A DNA stretch of 64,000 nt, taken from BOG-1184 sp049514575 (GTDB lineage: Bacteria; Fibrobacterota; Chitinivibrionia; Chitinivibrionales; Chitinispirillaceae). Under the pieces are notes generated by a model. That model was not told the origin of the DNA. It saw only the letters and a list, made by a program, of their open reading frames with translations, and did not search any database. The stretch covers positions 19,433 through 83,432 of the forward strand of contig JBEKUX010000005.1 in assembly GCA_049514575.1 (NCBI GenBank). Reading direction: 5' to 3'. The translations under genes and the position numbers were made by a program. Shown piece after piece: positions 47,298 through 56,426 of the stretch (within the stretch, counting starts at the first letter, position 1; every line of letters begins with the position of its first letter).

Positions 47298-47638
47298 TTA
47301 TTATTTTGTCTAAAGTCTCTTGTATGGGTATGGGGTGGGCACCATTATTGCAGAGTTGAAATCCAGTTGACCCCTACCCACAAGTTTCTGTGGAATTGAA
47401 ATCCGAAAGAAACAACAGAGCAAAAAATAGCTTTACAGATTTTTTTTGAATTTGATAAAGCTGGAGGGTGCGGGTAAAGAATTATATAAACTGTGCCCCT
47501 GCCTGCGCCGAGGCTCTCGCCACGCTAACGCTGGCGTAGCGGGTCGGCAGGCAGGCACCCTCCACCCCGAAAAGTCTTTAGCACATAAAAGATTATTATT
47601 CTCTCATAGACACACTCCAACTAAGTGGGGGAAACAAC
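47298..47638. other. intergenic region with a long inverted repeat
   Basis: This gap between argD and argG contains a strong inverted repeat with outer arms CCTGCCTGC (47498-47506) and GCAGGCAGG (47547-47555), and imperfect inner pairing around CACGCTAACGCTGGCGTAG. It is GC-rich, unlike its surroundings, and resembles a mobile extragenic palindrome of the REP type. A GGGGG ribosome binding site for argG lies at the right end. I see no gene. Confidence 0.5.
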
Positions 47639-48856
47639 ATGGAAAAGGTCGTACTACTTTATTCTGGCGGGCTGGATACCTCGATCATGATCCCGTGGCT
47701 CAAGGAAAATTATGGCTGCGAAGTCATTGCCATGTGCGCAGACCTCGGTCAGGAAGAGGAACTCCACGGGCTCAGGAAAAAAGCGCTCGCGACCGGCGCG
47801 TCGAAACTGTTTATCGAGGACCTTCGTGAAGAATTCATCACCGGTTACATTTACCCCACGCTCAAGGCGGGTGCGGTTTACGAAGGATCATACCTTCTGG
47901 GAACCAGCTTTGCGCGGCCGCTCATTGCCAAACGTGCGGTTGAAATCGCGCACAGGGAAAACGCCGGTGCGGTGGCCCACGGCGCGACCGGCAAAGGCAA
48001 CGACCAGGTGCGTTTCGAACTGACCGTGATGGCGCTTGACCCGGCGCTCGCCATCATTTCGCCTTGGAAAGACCCGCTGTGGAAGCTCCATTCGCGGGAG
48101 GAGTGCATTGCCTACGCCCGGAAGCACCACGTTCCGATTGCGCAGTCTAAAAAGCGCATCTACTCAGAGGACCGCAATATCTGGCACATCAGCCACGAGG
48201 GCGGCGTACTCGAAAATCCGGGCAACGAACCGCCCGACGATGTTTATACGCTGACCGCTACTCTTGAAAACGCCCCGCAAACGGCTGAATATGTCAAAAT
48301 ATCTTTTGTTAAGGGAACGCCAGTTGCGGTAAACGGCAGGAAGCTCTCCCCTGTTCACCTCCTCGCCGCGCTCAATAGAATCGGCGCGAAGCACGCCATC
48401 GGTCACGCCGACATGGTGGAGAACCGTCTTGTCGGCATCAAATCACGGGGCGTGTACGAAACCCCGGGCGGTACGATACTCTATGCCGCGCACCGCGAGA
48501 TTGAACGGCTCGTGCTTGACCGGGACACCATGCATTTCAAGGAGTCGCTTGCCATCAGGTACGCCGAACTGGTCTACAACGGCCAGTGGTTTTCACCATT
48601 GCGTGAGGCGCTTGACGCATTTATCAATGCCACGCAGAGGAACGTAACGGGTACGGTGCGCCTGAGGCTCTATAAAGGAAACGTGGCGCCGGCGGGTTCG
48701 TGGGCCGACAAATCGCTCTACCTAAAGGACCTGGCCTCCTTCAGCGACACGCAGCTTTACGACCAGAAAGACGCCACCGGATTCATCAGGCTCTTCGGGC
48801 TGCCCATGAAGGTGGCGGGCATGGTGGAGCGGAAAAGCAGGAAAACGAAGAGGTAA
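47639..48856 (+). CDS. argG: argininosuccinate synthase
   Basis: ArgG joins citrulline and aspartate with ATP hydrolysis to AMP and PPi. The 405-residue protein has the PP-loop LLYSGGLDTSIMI at residue 6, AHGATGKGNDQVRFE near 115, SPWKDP near 141 and SEDRNIWHISHEGG near 176. The C-terminus has the family ESLAIRYAELVYNGQWF. It stands apart from argCBD by 341 bases and probably has its own promoter. argH and argF are not in the window. Confidence 0.96.
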   Translation: MEKVVLLYSGGLDTSIMIPWLKENYGCEVIAMCADLGQEEELHGLRKKALATGASKLFIEDLREEFITGYIYPTLKAGAVYEGSYLLGTSFARPLIAKRAVEIAHRENAGAVAHGATGKGNDQVRFELTVMALDPALAIISPWKDPLWKLHSREECIAYARKHHVPIAQSKKRIYSEDRNIWHISHEGGVLENPGNEPPDDVYTLTATLENAPQTAEYVKISFVKGTPVAVNGRKLSPVHLLAALNRIGAKHAIGHADMVENRLVGIKSRGVYETPGGTILYAAHREIERLVLDRDTMHFKESLAIRYAELVYNGQWFSPLREALDAFINATQRNVTGTVRLRLYKGNVAPAGSWADKSLYLKDLASFSDTQLYDQKDATGFIRLFGLPMKVAGMVERKSRKTKR

Positions 48857-48866
48857 AAGGAGTCAC

Positions 48867-50141
48867 GTGGCCACTATTCCGCTCATCAGCCTTCGCCTTG
48901 ATCTGCATCCGATTATTTCAGAATTGATAAAGGAATTCAGCTTCTGCAGTGAAGTGGAACCGGTCACTGGCCGGGAACTGGCCATTGAATTCCTCACCAT
49001 GGAAATGCCGGATATTCTTTTCATCGATTTCGGGAGCCCGAAACTTGACTGCACCGGTCTTTTAGAAAGCATGAAGGCCGATCCGTGGCTCCTTCACGGC
49101 GGCATCATTGCGCTGTGCCGGGATTTTGAAGAAAAAATGGAGATCGAAAAGCTGCAGGGTTCGAACATCATTGTGGTTCTCACTGACCGCGAACTGGAAG
49201 ACCACCTCCCGAAGATCCTCCGCATCCTCGAAACCAACCGCAGGATCCTTTTCCAGCATGAAATCGGCTCTGATCTGGTGGGCAACGTCTCGGCGACGTT
49301 CCAGCTCGGCAACGATCTGACCGAGACGGCATGCTATACCAACCTGGTGTGCAATTTCCTCTATAATACGAGCAAGCTCGATTCGAAAAGCAAAGAGTCC
49401 CTGCGCGGAGCGCTGAATGAACTGCTGGTGAATGCCGTGGAACATGGCAATTGCGGCATCACCTACGATGAAAAATCGTCTTGGCTGGGGAAAGGCCGTT
49501 ACATCGACGAGCTTATCAGACAAAAATGCCGGGCACCGGAAATAAACAGGCGCACAGTGACTTTCGAATACCGGCTCGAAGCTTCTTATGCGCGGTTCGC
49601 CATTACCGACGAAGGCAGCGGGTTTGACTGGCGCCGGCTGAAAGACCCGAAAAGCGATGAGAACATACTGAAACTCCACGGTCGCGGCATTAAAATCGCC
49701 CGGCACACCACCAGGAACCTGCAGTATAACGAGGCAGGCAACATGGTGACTTTTGAACTGGAGTACCCGCAGAAGGTGGACCACCTGAAACCAGCGATTT
49801 TCAGCGATATCATTCCGGTCGAAATCGAGCAGGGTCGCGTCGTGTTCAGGCAGGGGGACAAAAGCGATTTCCTGTACTATATCATCAACGGGCAGTATGA
49901 CGTGTACGTCAACGAGAACAAGGTCTCTTTTCTGGGCCCGGACGACCTTTTCATGGGCGAAATGTCGTTCCTGCTCGATAACCGCCGCAGCGCAACGGTC
50001 ACGGCGCGCACACCGGGGAGGCTTATCAAACTTTCCAAAAAAGAATTCGTTACCGCCATCAGGAAGAAGCCCCATTATGCGCTCTTCCTGGCGCGGCTGC
50101 TCGCACAGCGGGTCCAGCGGGCCAACCAGAAATCGGTCTGA
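48867..50141 (+). CDS. REC-like / histidine-kinase-type ATPase / cNMP-binding protein
   Basis: This 424-residue cytoplasmic protein has an unusual order of parts. The N-terminal 130 residues resemble a receiver domain (ILFIDFGSPKLD). A GHKL ATPase of the anti-sigma/RsbW type follows (about 150-310), with the N-box ALNELLVNAVEHGN, ITDEGSGFDW and HGRGIKIA. A cyclic-nucleotide-binding domain (about 320-415) contains FRQGDKSDFLYYIINGQYDV and the cassette MGEMSFLLDNRRSAT. No phospho-acceptor histidine domain is present, so it is more likely a serine kinase or a ligand-controlled partner than a classical sensor kinase. The GTG start has AAAAGGAG upstream, 10 bases after argG. Function is not known. 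Confidence 0.78.
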   Translation: MATIPLISLRLDLHPIISELIKEFSFCSEVEPVTGRELAIEFLTMEMPDILFIDFGSPKLDCTGLLESMKADPWLLHGGIIALCRDFEEKMEIEKLQGSNIIVVLTDRELEDHLPKILRILETNRRILFQHEIGSDLVGNVSATFQLGNDLTETACYTNLVCNFLYNTSKLDSKSKESLRGALNELLVNAVEHGNCGITYDEKSSWLGKGRYIDELIRQKCRAPEINRRTVTFEYRLEASYARFAITDEGSGFDWRRLKDPKSDENILKLHGRGIKIARHTTRNLQYNEAGNMVTFELEYPQKVDHLKPAIFSDIIPVEIEQGRVVFRQGDKSDFLYYIINGQYDVYVNENKVSFLGPDDLFMGEMSFLLDNRRSATVTARTPGRLIKLSKKEFVTAIRKKPHYALFLARLLAQRVQRANQKSV

Positions 50142-50172
50142 CAGTTTATAGAAAGCAGATGAGACGATAATT

Positions 50173-50895
50173 ATGGCTGAGGTGACACTTACCGCAATAA
50201 TCGTCGCTGCCGGCGCCGGAAACCGCCTCGGTTTGTCAACACCCAAAGGATTTATCCGGCTCGGCGGGAAGCCGCTATTCCTTTACTCTCTTGAGGTCTT
50301 GCTGTCGCATAAAGCCGTTGCCGGTGGGGTTCTTGTCGTCCCAAAAGGGTTTGAACCAAGAGCCCGGAAGATCGTTACCGGCTCCGGAATCAAAAAAAAA
50401 GTGGCCATTGTCGCCGGCGGCAAAAAACGGTGGCAGTCTGTCGAAAACGGGGTCAATGCCGCTGAAGCCGAATGGGTGCTTGTCCACGATGCTGCGCGTC
50501 CGTTTGTCACAAAGGCAGTCATCGATGCGGTACTGGACAAAAAGAGCAGGTACGATTGTGTCATCACGGTTACGCCGGAAGCAGATACGATCCGGACCAG
50601 TTCCGGCGGTCTGGCCGGCGAGATCGTCGATCGATCTCGCCTTGTTAAAGCAGGGACTCCGCAGCTCTTCCGACGCAGGGTGCTTCTGGAGGCCTTTGCT
50701 GCGGCCCCGGGCCTTCCCTCTCCGCCTACCGATGAAGCGGTGCTCATGCAGCTTATGGGAGTTCCGGTCGCTCTTGCAAAGGGCGATCCTGCAAACTTTA
50801 AAATTACCACGACTGCCGACCTTGCGGTTGCCGAGGCTTTAATTGCGCACTCTTCGACGAGATCAGGACGAGCCGCCCGTTCGTCGAGTCATTAA
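50173..50895 (+). CDS. ispD: 2-C-methyl-D-erythritol 4-phosphate cytidylyltransferase
   Basis: IspD forms CDP-methylerythritol in the non-mevalonate isoprenoid pathway. The 240-residue protein has IIVAAGAGNRLG at residue 9 (CTP binding), the Lys in TPKGF, VHDAARPFV near 105, and TDEAVLMQ near 193. The final GDPANFKITTTADLAVAE is the family hallmark. Length is typical. The C-terminal tail is Ser/Arg-rich. It lies between the ATPase/cNMP gene and tag, and may be co-transcribed with both. Confidence 0.94.
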   Translation: MAEVTLTAIIVAAGAGNRLGLSTPKGFIRLGGKPLFLYSLEVLLSHKAVAGGVLVVPKGFEPRARKIVTGSGIKKKVAIVAGGKKRWQSVENGVNAAEAEWVLVHDAARPFVTKAVIDAVLDKKSRYDCVITVTPEADTIRTSSGGLAGEIVDRSRLVKAGTPQLFRRRVLLEAFAAAPGLPSPPTDEAVLMQLMGVPVALAKGDPANFKITTTADLAVAEALIAHSSTRSGRAARSSSH

Positions 50896-50925
50896 TACAA
50901 TAACACTCCGCTGTGAAATATCCTA

Positions 50926-51495
50926 ATGACAAATAAAATCAGATGCCACTGGGCCGGCAGCGATCCTGTCTATATCGCCTATCACGACAACGAATGGGGA
51001 ATACCGGTCCATGACGACCGGAAGCACTTCGAAATGCTCACCCTCGAAGGATTTCAGGCAGGCCTTTCGTGGATTACCATCCTCAAACGCAGGCCGCAGT
51101 TCCGGAAGGCCTTTGTTGATTGGGACTGGGGAAAAATCGCTGCCTTCTCCGCCGCGGATATCAGGCGATTATTGAAGGATAAATGCATCATCCGTAACCG
51201 TTTGAAAATCAAGGCGGCGGTCAACAACGCGAAATGTTTCATAAAAATCCGGGAAGAATACGGCACCTTCGACCGTTATATCTGGCAGTTTACAAATTAT
51301 AAAACACTCCGTCCGAAACGCCGGGCGATTAATTTCAAGGACCTCCCTGCCCGTTCACCCGAATCCGATGCACTGAGCATGGACCTTAAAAAACGCGGTT
51401 TTTCATTTGTCGGAACGGTCATCTGTTATGCCCATATGCAGGCCATTGGCATGGTCGACGATCATCTGGAAGGGTGTTTCAGGTCACGGCGGTAA
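50926..51495 (+). CDS. tag: DNA-3-methyladenine glycosylase I
   Basis: Tag removes 3-methyladenine from alkylated DNA, starting base excision repair. The 189-residue protein opens with CHWAGSDPVYIAYHDNEWG, which holds the zinc-binding cysteine and histidine. It has FQAGLSWITILKRR near 45, the expected helix-hairpin-like region, and ends MVDDHLEGCF, which supplies the second zinc His and Cys. It follows ispD by 30 bases. Confidence 0.95.
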   Translation: MTNKIRCHWAGSDPVYIAYHDNEWGIPVHDDRKHFEMLTLEGFQAGLSWITILKRRPQFRKAFVDWDWGKIAAFSAADIRRLLKDKCIIRNRLKIKAAVNNAKCFIKIREEYGTFDRYIWQFTNYKTLRPKRRAINFKDLPARSPESDALSMDLKKRGFSFVGTVICYAHMQAIGMVDDHLEGCFRSRR

Positions 51496-51507
51496 CGGCA
51501 AAACAGG

Positions 51508-52023
51508 TCAGGCAGCGTTCTTTTCTTCCATCGCTTCTTCGTCTAAAGTCAATTCCGGTTCTTCCTGCCGCAGGAATTCAGGATGCGCCGCCCAGAACCG
51601 GTCGAGCCCCCCGATCTCAAGGTAATGAATTGCGCATTCGTGGACATTCGGGTTCTTTCGGAAATGCTGCGCTGCTCCCCAGCGGTTGAGCGGACTGAGG
51701 ATCTCCCTCCGGATCAGGGGCCACTTCTTCCTGAAGCACACATTGCCGCCCTCATTGATGAAGTTCCTGCACAACTGCTGGCAGGTCGGTTGCCGGTCTC
51801 CTTTAAGGATCCCCTTTTCCTGCAAATTTATTTGCGTACAATGGAAGTTAAAATGGCCGAGTATTTCCGCGGTCTGGAAAAATTCACGAAGTTTGAAAAG
51901 CAGTAATGACCAGTTCCGTTTTCTGGAGGTCACTTCTTGTTTCGGGGTACGGTCGTACAGCGCTACAGCGTTCTTTAAGGCCTCTTCACATTCCCGGAAT
52001 GCATGCTGACAGCAGATATTCAT
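51508..52023 (-). CDS. cysteine-containing protein of unknown function
   Basis: This 171-residue protein has no recognisable family. I chose the ATG at 52023, which has GAGAGG upstream; the frame extends 74 codons further but starts there in low-complexity sequence. It has cysteines scattered through the N-terminal half (CCQHAFREC and CQQLC), a basic central helix and an acidic tail. Basic segments such as FRKKWPLIRREIL could bind nucleic acid, but that is a guess. It converges with tag 12 bases away. Confidence 0.55.
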   Translation of the reverse strand: MNICCQHAFRECEEALKNAVALYDRTPKQEVTSRKRNWSLLLFKLREFFQTAEILGHFNFHCTQINLQEKGILKGDRQPTCQQLCRNFINEGGNVCFRKKWPLIRREILSPLNRWGAAQHFRKNPNVHECAIHYLEIGGLDRFWAAHPEFLRQEEPELTLDEEAMEEKNAA

Positions 52024-52243
52024 TGTACGGCACCTCTCCGGCTCCCACTGCCGTTGTACCGGCATAACTGTCCGGCCAACTTGACATAAATATACTATTT
52101 CAGTAGACAAAATGCAAGAACGGGACGAATAGTCCTCTATTTCCCGGTGAGAAGTTTTATGTTTATTGCTCACGGTAGTGGGGTATGTATCAATCGCTCT
52201 CCGATTATTGGAACGGAAAAAGGTTTCATGCCTCGGAATAACC

Positions 52244-52423
52244 ATGCGTATGCGGTTTTTTAATTTTGTAAAAGCCTGTTATTTTTTCCAAATTGGCGCC
52301 GCAGGACTGATTTCGATCATCTTTCCCTTCGCCTGCCAGAAAGATATTACTTCTTCTCCCAAACCGTCACCTGATTTCAGCCCGGCCACTTCAACGCACG
52401 TAGTGTACATGGATTATCCCTGA
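52244..52423 (+). CDS. very small predicted lipoprotein
   Basis: This 59-residue frame starts at an ATG and has a hydrophobic region (about 10-26) ending in FPFAC, a weak lipobox, then a Ser/Pro-rich tail. I do not see a strong ribosome binding site. It could be a lipoprotein remnant or a chance frame. Confidence 0.3.
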   Translation: MRMRFFNFVKACYFFQIGAAGLISIIFPFACQKDITSSPKPSPDFSPATSTHVVYMDYP

Positions 52424-52601
52424 CACCGTCGTTTTCGGAAACATAAGCAAGAGCACAGAATCCGATTCATGCCGGATTTTCATACATGAATATTTAAATT
52501 ACGCTATCGGCGATATTTCCGACAATCTGTTCTCAATCCGCAAAAGATAACTGGGATTTTGTCAAAAACGAAAGGGGTCTCGCGGCGCTTTGCAATTGCT
52601 G

Positions 52602-53090
52602 CTACTCTTTGTTCAATACCCACTCGGTCGGATAAGGAGCCGAGAGCAAAGTTACATGCAAAGTGTTTCCCTCTAACTTCCCTTTAAATGAAGCCAGATA
52701 GGTTCCTGATTGCCTTGGCCCATAAGTACATCCGCAAACAGGCAACGGGTTATTAAGGGAATCGACATAAATCCCGTCCAAAATAACGCTGTCCTGCAAT
52801 CCAATTGAAAATCGGCCTTTCATGTATTGCGTATACGCGAGCGAGAAACACGTATCGCCGCCATAATATTCATCGGTGAATTCGTATATCTTGAGAAAAA
52901 ACGAATCGTTCTCGAAGGTCACCTTGTGCGTGGAACCGGCGTAATAATTCACCTTGGGGTCAAGGTGGTCCTGCCAGGTCCCCTGCAATGCCGCGCTGCT
53001 TAATGGTTCGTTCTGGGCCGTAGGTGACTTACAGGAAAAAAACGCCGTTATCATCAGAACACATGCAATTAACGCATAGTTTTTAGCCAT
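52602..53090 (-). CDS. predicted lipoprotein of unknown function
   Basis: This 162-residue protein starts at an ATG with GAGGAG seven bases upstream. A signal sequence ends in AFFSC (lipobox, cysteine at about residue 20). The rest is beta-rich, with LQGTWQDHL near the start and HVTLLSAPYPTEWVL at the end, reminiscent of lipocalin-like small lipoproteins. It has three further cysteines (CFS, VCGC). No function is assigned. Confidence 0.72.
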   Translation of the reverse strand: MAKNYALIACVLMITAFFSCKSPTAQNEPLSSAALQGTWQDHLDPKVNYYAGSTHKVTFENDSFFLKIYEFTDEYYGGDTCFSLAYTQYMKGRFSIGLQDSVILDGIYVDSLNNPLPVCGCTYGPRQSGTYLASFKGKLEGNTLHVTLLSAPYPTEWVLNKE

Positions 53091-53280
53091 TCTATATCTC
53101 CTCAATATTTAGGGTTAGGGAAACGTTCTCCTTATTTTAATATAAGAAAATTTTTCCGGTTTCGCAGAAAAAAATGGAACTATTTTTGGAGTACTATGAC
53201 TTGGGGTCAAACGGAAGATTGAGAATTGGAAGCGGGAAACAGATAAAAAAAATTAAAGCAACACGGGCACGGGGGGTTAT

Positions 53281-54222
53281 TCATGGATTCCCGGAAATCC
53301 GCAACGCCTCCCGGTAATATTTTTCGACAAAGTCCCTGTTCACCCTCTTTTTCATTGACCTGCCGCGGTTGAATTCCTGCTCGAGAGACGACACCATCTG
53401 TCCGGGATCTCTGATGCAGGCTGCCATGGCCTGTTTTGACAGAATATATCCCACCGGGCAGTCGAAATGCCTGCCAAGCATTTCTCTGAACACCCAAACG
53501 ACTGCTGCCGCCCTGCGCTGTAACGGGCCGAGTCTTCTATAGCCTGGAAACTTTGCCTTATAGTGCTGCAGATGGTCAATGACGTAATTCTTCCCGGAGA
53601 GCAGCGCCGATTCTTTCAGGTAGCGGGCATACAGATCCGCCGTGCGCAACCGGGTTGCCATATCGTGCTCAATAGTCAATAGATCCACGACGTCGTTGAC
53701 CGCATAGTCAAGCAATTCGTGTCTGATTGGCCGTTTGAGCCAGTTGGCGCGCTGGAATTTGCCTTTCAGCTTTCTGTCGATTGTGAGATGATCGGAAATG
53801 TTGACCGGCAGATTCAGGAGCTCCTGGCCGACCGCGATATCGCGCACCGGCATAATGGTGCATCCGAGAACATTCTGCGCCATGAATATATCGTTTGCGC
53901 AGGAAAACATGACCTTGACGATGCCGGAGTCCGTTAAAAAACTGCGCAGTGCCGGATTATTCCCCATTTTCAGTACATCGATGATCACTGTTTCCGTGCC
54001 GTCAAAACACTGGAAAATCGAGATCGAGTAAGCATACCGGATATTGCCCTGGTCTCCCTCCATATCAAGGGCAACGGCATTGACCTTGCGGTCGTGCAGA
54101 TCGCCGCTATAGGCCGTCAGATCAGCTTCGCGGTCGATGTACCGGTCGATCCGGCACTGCCTCTGCGCAACTGCTCCGGACAAAACGGTTTCAGGTTCAG
54201 GCGGCATAGAGAGAGAACTCAT
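53281..54222 (-). CDS. RNase D-like 3'-5' exonuclease with HRDC-like domain
   Basis: This 313-residue protein has a DEDDy exonuclease domain (about 20-205). Asp and Glu are in VALDMEGD, a middle Asp in FSCANDIF, and the Tyr-x3-Asp pair in YAVNDVVD. The C-terminal part (about 215-310) has the RREMLG-type helices of an HRDC domain (LQRRAAAVVWVFREMLG). These enzymes trim tRNA and rRNA ends. The ATG at 54222 is preceded by GAAGGA; the frame extends upstream without a good start and into the next gene. It may not be rnd itself, since it is shorter than E. coli RNase D (375 residues). Confidence 0.82.
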   Translation of the reverse strand: MSSLSMPPEPETVLSGAVAQRQCRIDRYIDREADLTAYSGDLHDRKVNAVALDMEGDQGNIRYAYSISIFQCFDGTETVIIDVLKMGNNPALRSFLTDSGIVKVMFSCANDIFMAQNVLGCTIMPVRDIAVGQELLNLPVNISDHLTIDRKLKGKFQRANWLKRPIRHELLDYAVNDVVDLLTIEHDMATRLRTADLYARYLKESALLSGKNYVIDHLQHYKAKFPGYRRLGPLQRRAAAVVWVFREMLGRHFDCPVGYILSKQAMAACIRDPGQMVSSLEQEFNRGRSMKKRVNRDFVEKYYREALRISGNP

Positions 54223-54329
54223 CAATTCCTTCGTGCAGTAATATATTCCTGGTTGCTGGTACCTGCAAAATTTAAAATAATCAAAACTTCCCGTTCCCGT
54301 ATAGCATACGAACCACCCTGTAACGGCCA

Positions 54330-54677
54330 TTACCTGGGCAGCGAGTGCCTTTTTAGGCCTGCCATTTCGGCGGCATACCGGTCGCGTCCCACTGCTTTGA
54401 TTTCTTCGATACACGCCTTGCGGTTTGAACGGAAGATGAGCGCGAACAGTTTCGACATGGCGTTGTTGAACTTTTTGCAGTCATTTACATTGGTAAACGA
54501 ACCGCATTCCGCGCAGCTCGACAATGAATGTTCGTTGTTGCATTTCCTGATGGAGCACCAGGTGGCCTTTTCGTTTTTCATGCACCCGCCGCACTTCCCG
54601 CGCAGGTACTGCCCGCACGCCCCGCAATACAATCCGCAAAAAGCGACCATAGCTTTGTCGACGACGATGTCATTCAT
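54330..54677 (-). CDS. DUF3795 cysteine-rich protein
   Basis: This 115-residue protein has the family pattern CGLYCGACGQYLRGKCGGC followed by WCSIRKC and CAECGSF, so about ten cysteines that could bind zinc or an iron-sulfur cluster. The C-terminal 45 residues are helical. The family is widespread in anaerobes and has no known function. It lies between the RNase D-like and HtrA genes in the same direction. Confidence 0.85.
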   Translation of the reverse strand: MNDIVVDKAMVAFCGLYCGACGQYLRGKCGGCMKNEKATWCSIRKCNNEHSLSSCAECGSFTNVNDCKKFNNAMSKLFALIFRSNRKACIEEIKAVGRDRYAAEMAGLKRHSLPR

Positions 54678-54733
54678 AATAGATACTCCTTGATGGCTTT
54701 TGTGTGTTCTGGCTATTCAGGAACGAGCGATTG

Positions 54734-56317
54734 TTACCTTCCGTGGCCGGCGCCCCACACGGTCAGCACCTGCGGCGATCCCTGTGAACGGATGCCGTTG
54801 TCGGTGAGTATTTCATCCGTCGCCTCCCGCATTTTCTTTCTGGGAAATACCATGGATTCGCCGTTTCTGCCCCAATAGGTGATTATGTCGAACTCGTCGG
54901 GAGAATCCCGCAGCACCTGCACAAGATGGTTCAGGTTGCGTATGGAAATCCCGTTCACCGTCTTAACCACCTGCGCGATAGGATTATCGTACCCCTTTGC
55001 AAGCGCGTGAGGAAAAAACGGAGAAGAAACGACGACAAGCTCTTCACCCGGGAATGCGGGCTTGTCGCCCCTGCGTGCGACCAGCGGACTTCCCAGAAAT
55101 GCATAAATGCCGAGCATGCTGGTTCCGCCGCTGCTCAGGTTGGAAATAAACTGGGACGTGGCCACCGAAAAAACAAGCGGCCCGTAAATAAAATAGGCAG
55201 GATATGAACCCTGCAGATCGGGTATCAGCATCGGACGGTCGGATGAAACCGGGAGCTCTATTTTTAACGCCTTACCGCCCCTGACAATAGACAGCGGAAC
55301 TTTTCCTTTTGCGGCAATTTTCTGGATGCAATACTGGAATTTAACGCGCAGGTTGTTTCCGATGTTCACCATTCCCTGATCGTCGACGGCGATGTCGCCG
55401 ATTTTCGTGATTATGTCCCACGCTTTAAGAGGATAGCCGGCCTCGTCGGACGCGGGACGGCGCACGATCATACCGGTCACCGAATTATCAATCATCAGGA
55501 AAGGCCGTAAAGCGGGATTCTCAAGCGTCTGCAGTTCATCGGCCATCGAGGGTTTGCCGTCATAATGGCCGTCGGCAATGTCCTTGAGAAACATATCGAC
55601 CTCTTCACACGGGATGATGTAGCCGATGTTTTCCGCGCCGCCGCCAAGGCGGCTGAACGCCACCCCGACCATTTTGCCGCCGACAACCGCAGGCCCCCCG
55701 CTGTTGCCGGGATTGATCGCCGCATCGATCTGAATACGAAGGCCTGCAACCGGGTAATTATAATAGGCGAATTCAATCCTTGAAACGATCCCTTTTGTTA
55801 TCGACAGGTTCGTGCCTCCGGTGGGAAATCCATAGGTCATCACGGCGTCCTTCACATCCGGGAGCGTGCCGGCGCGGGGAAGCGGCGGGTGCGTGGCAAA
55901 CAACGATTCGTCGTCAAGCTTCAGCAGCGCCAGATCAATGCCCGGCGCAACGGCGTCTACCGTGGCGGAGACCTTGTCGCCGCTCTGGTTTGCCTGGACC
56001 TGGATCTGGTTTGCATACAGCACCACGTGGGCATTGGTCAGGATCCGGCGACCCTCGATGATAATGCCGCTTCCCGAAATCTCCTGCGGCGACTGTTTTG
56101 ACCAGGGCTTGAACGGATCGGGCATGCGTACCGTTGAAAACACCTTCACCACCGAGCCCTGGACGCTGTCGCTCTGTTTGCCGAGCGAATCATCAACGGC
56201 ACCGGCCTTATCGGCAAAGGCGCAGAACAGAAAGACCAGGGCGATGGCATGCCACTGTACGGAAAACCGGGGCGCAAAAGATCGAGAGCTGCGATATGGC
56301 AGATTTTTCGTTTTCAT
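54734..56317 (-). CDS. HtrA/Deg-family serine protease with PDZ domains
   Basis: This 527-residue exported protease has a signal sequence (about 18-40). The trypsin-like domain (about 50-250) has the triad His in LTNAHVV, Asp in DLALLKL and Ser in NPGNSGGPAVV. A PDZ domain covers about 255-350, with GMIVRRPASDEAG. The following domain resembles the Deg-type second PDZ of plant Deg2/Deg9-like proteins more than bacterial DegP. The ATG at 56317 has AAAGGAGG upstream. It should degrade or guard misfolded envelope proteins. A hybrid histidine kinase gene lies upstream in the same direction. Confidence 0.86.
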   Translation of the reverse strand: MKTKNLPYRSSRSFAPRFSVQWHAIALVFLFCAFADKAGAVDDSLGKQSDSVQGSVVKVFSTVRMPDPFKPWSKQSPQEISGSGIIIEGRRILTNAHVVLYANQIQVQANQSGDKVSATVDAVAPGIDLALLKLDDESLFATHPPLPRAGTLPDVKDAVMTYGFPTGGTNLSITKGIVSRIEFAYYNYPVAGLRIQIDAAINPGNSGGPAVVGGKMVGVAFSRLGGGAENIGYIIPCEEVDMFLKDIADGHYDGKPSMADELQTLENPALRPFLMIDNSVTGMIVRRPASDEAGYPLKAWDIITKIGDIAVDDQGMVNIGNNLRVKFQYCIQKIAAKGKVPLSIVRGGKALKIELPVSSDRPMLIPDLQGSYPAYFIYGPLVFSVATSQFISNLSSGGTSMLGIYAFLGSPLVARRGDKPAFPGEELVVVSSPFFPHALAKGYDNPIAQVVKTVNGISIRNLNHLVQVLRDSPDEFDIITYWGRNGESMVFPRKKMREATDEILTDNGIRSQGSPQVLTVWGAGHGR

Positions 56318-56426
56318 AATCCTCCTTTTCAATTGGTTTTGACCGATAGTTTTTTTACCGGCGACAGTATCCATACGATTTCCCTGCCGGCGGTCCAAAT
56401 GAATGGACGGTAATCTTTCCCGGCTA

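Noticed and set aside
52166..52243. Upstream extension of the small lipoprotein frame
   Set aside because: It overlaps the opposite-strand gene region and lacks a start with a ribosome binding site.
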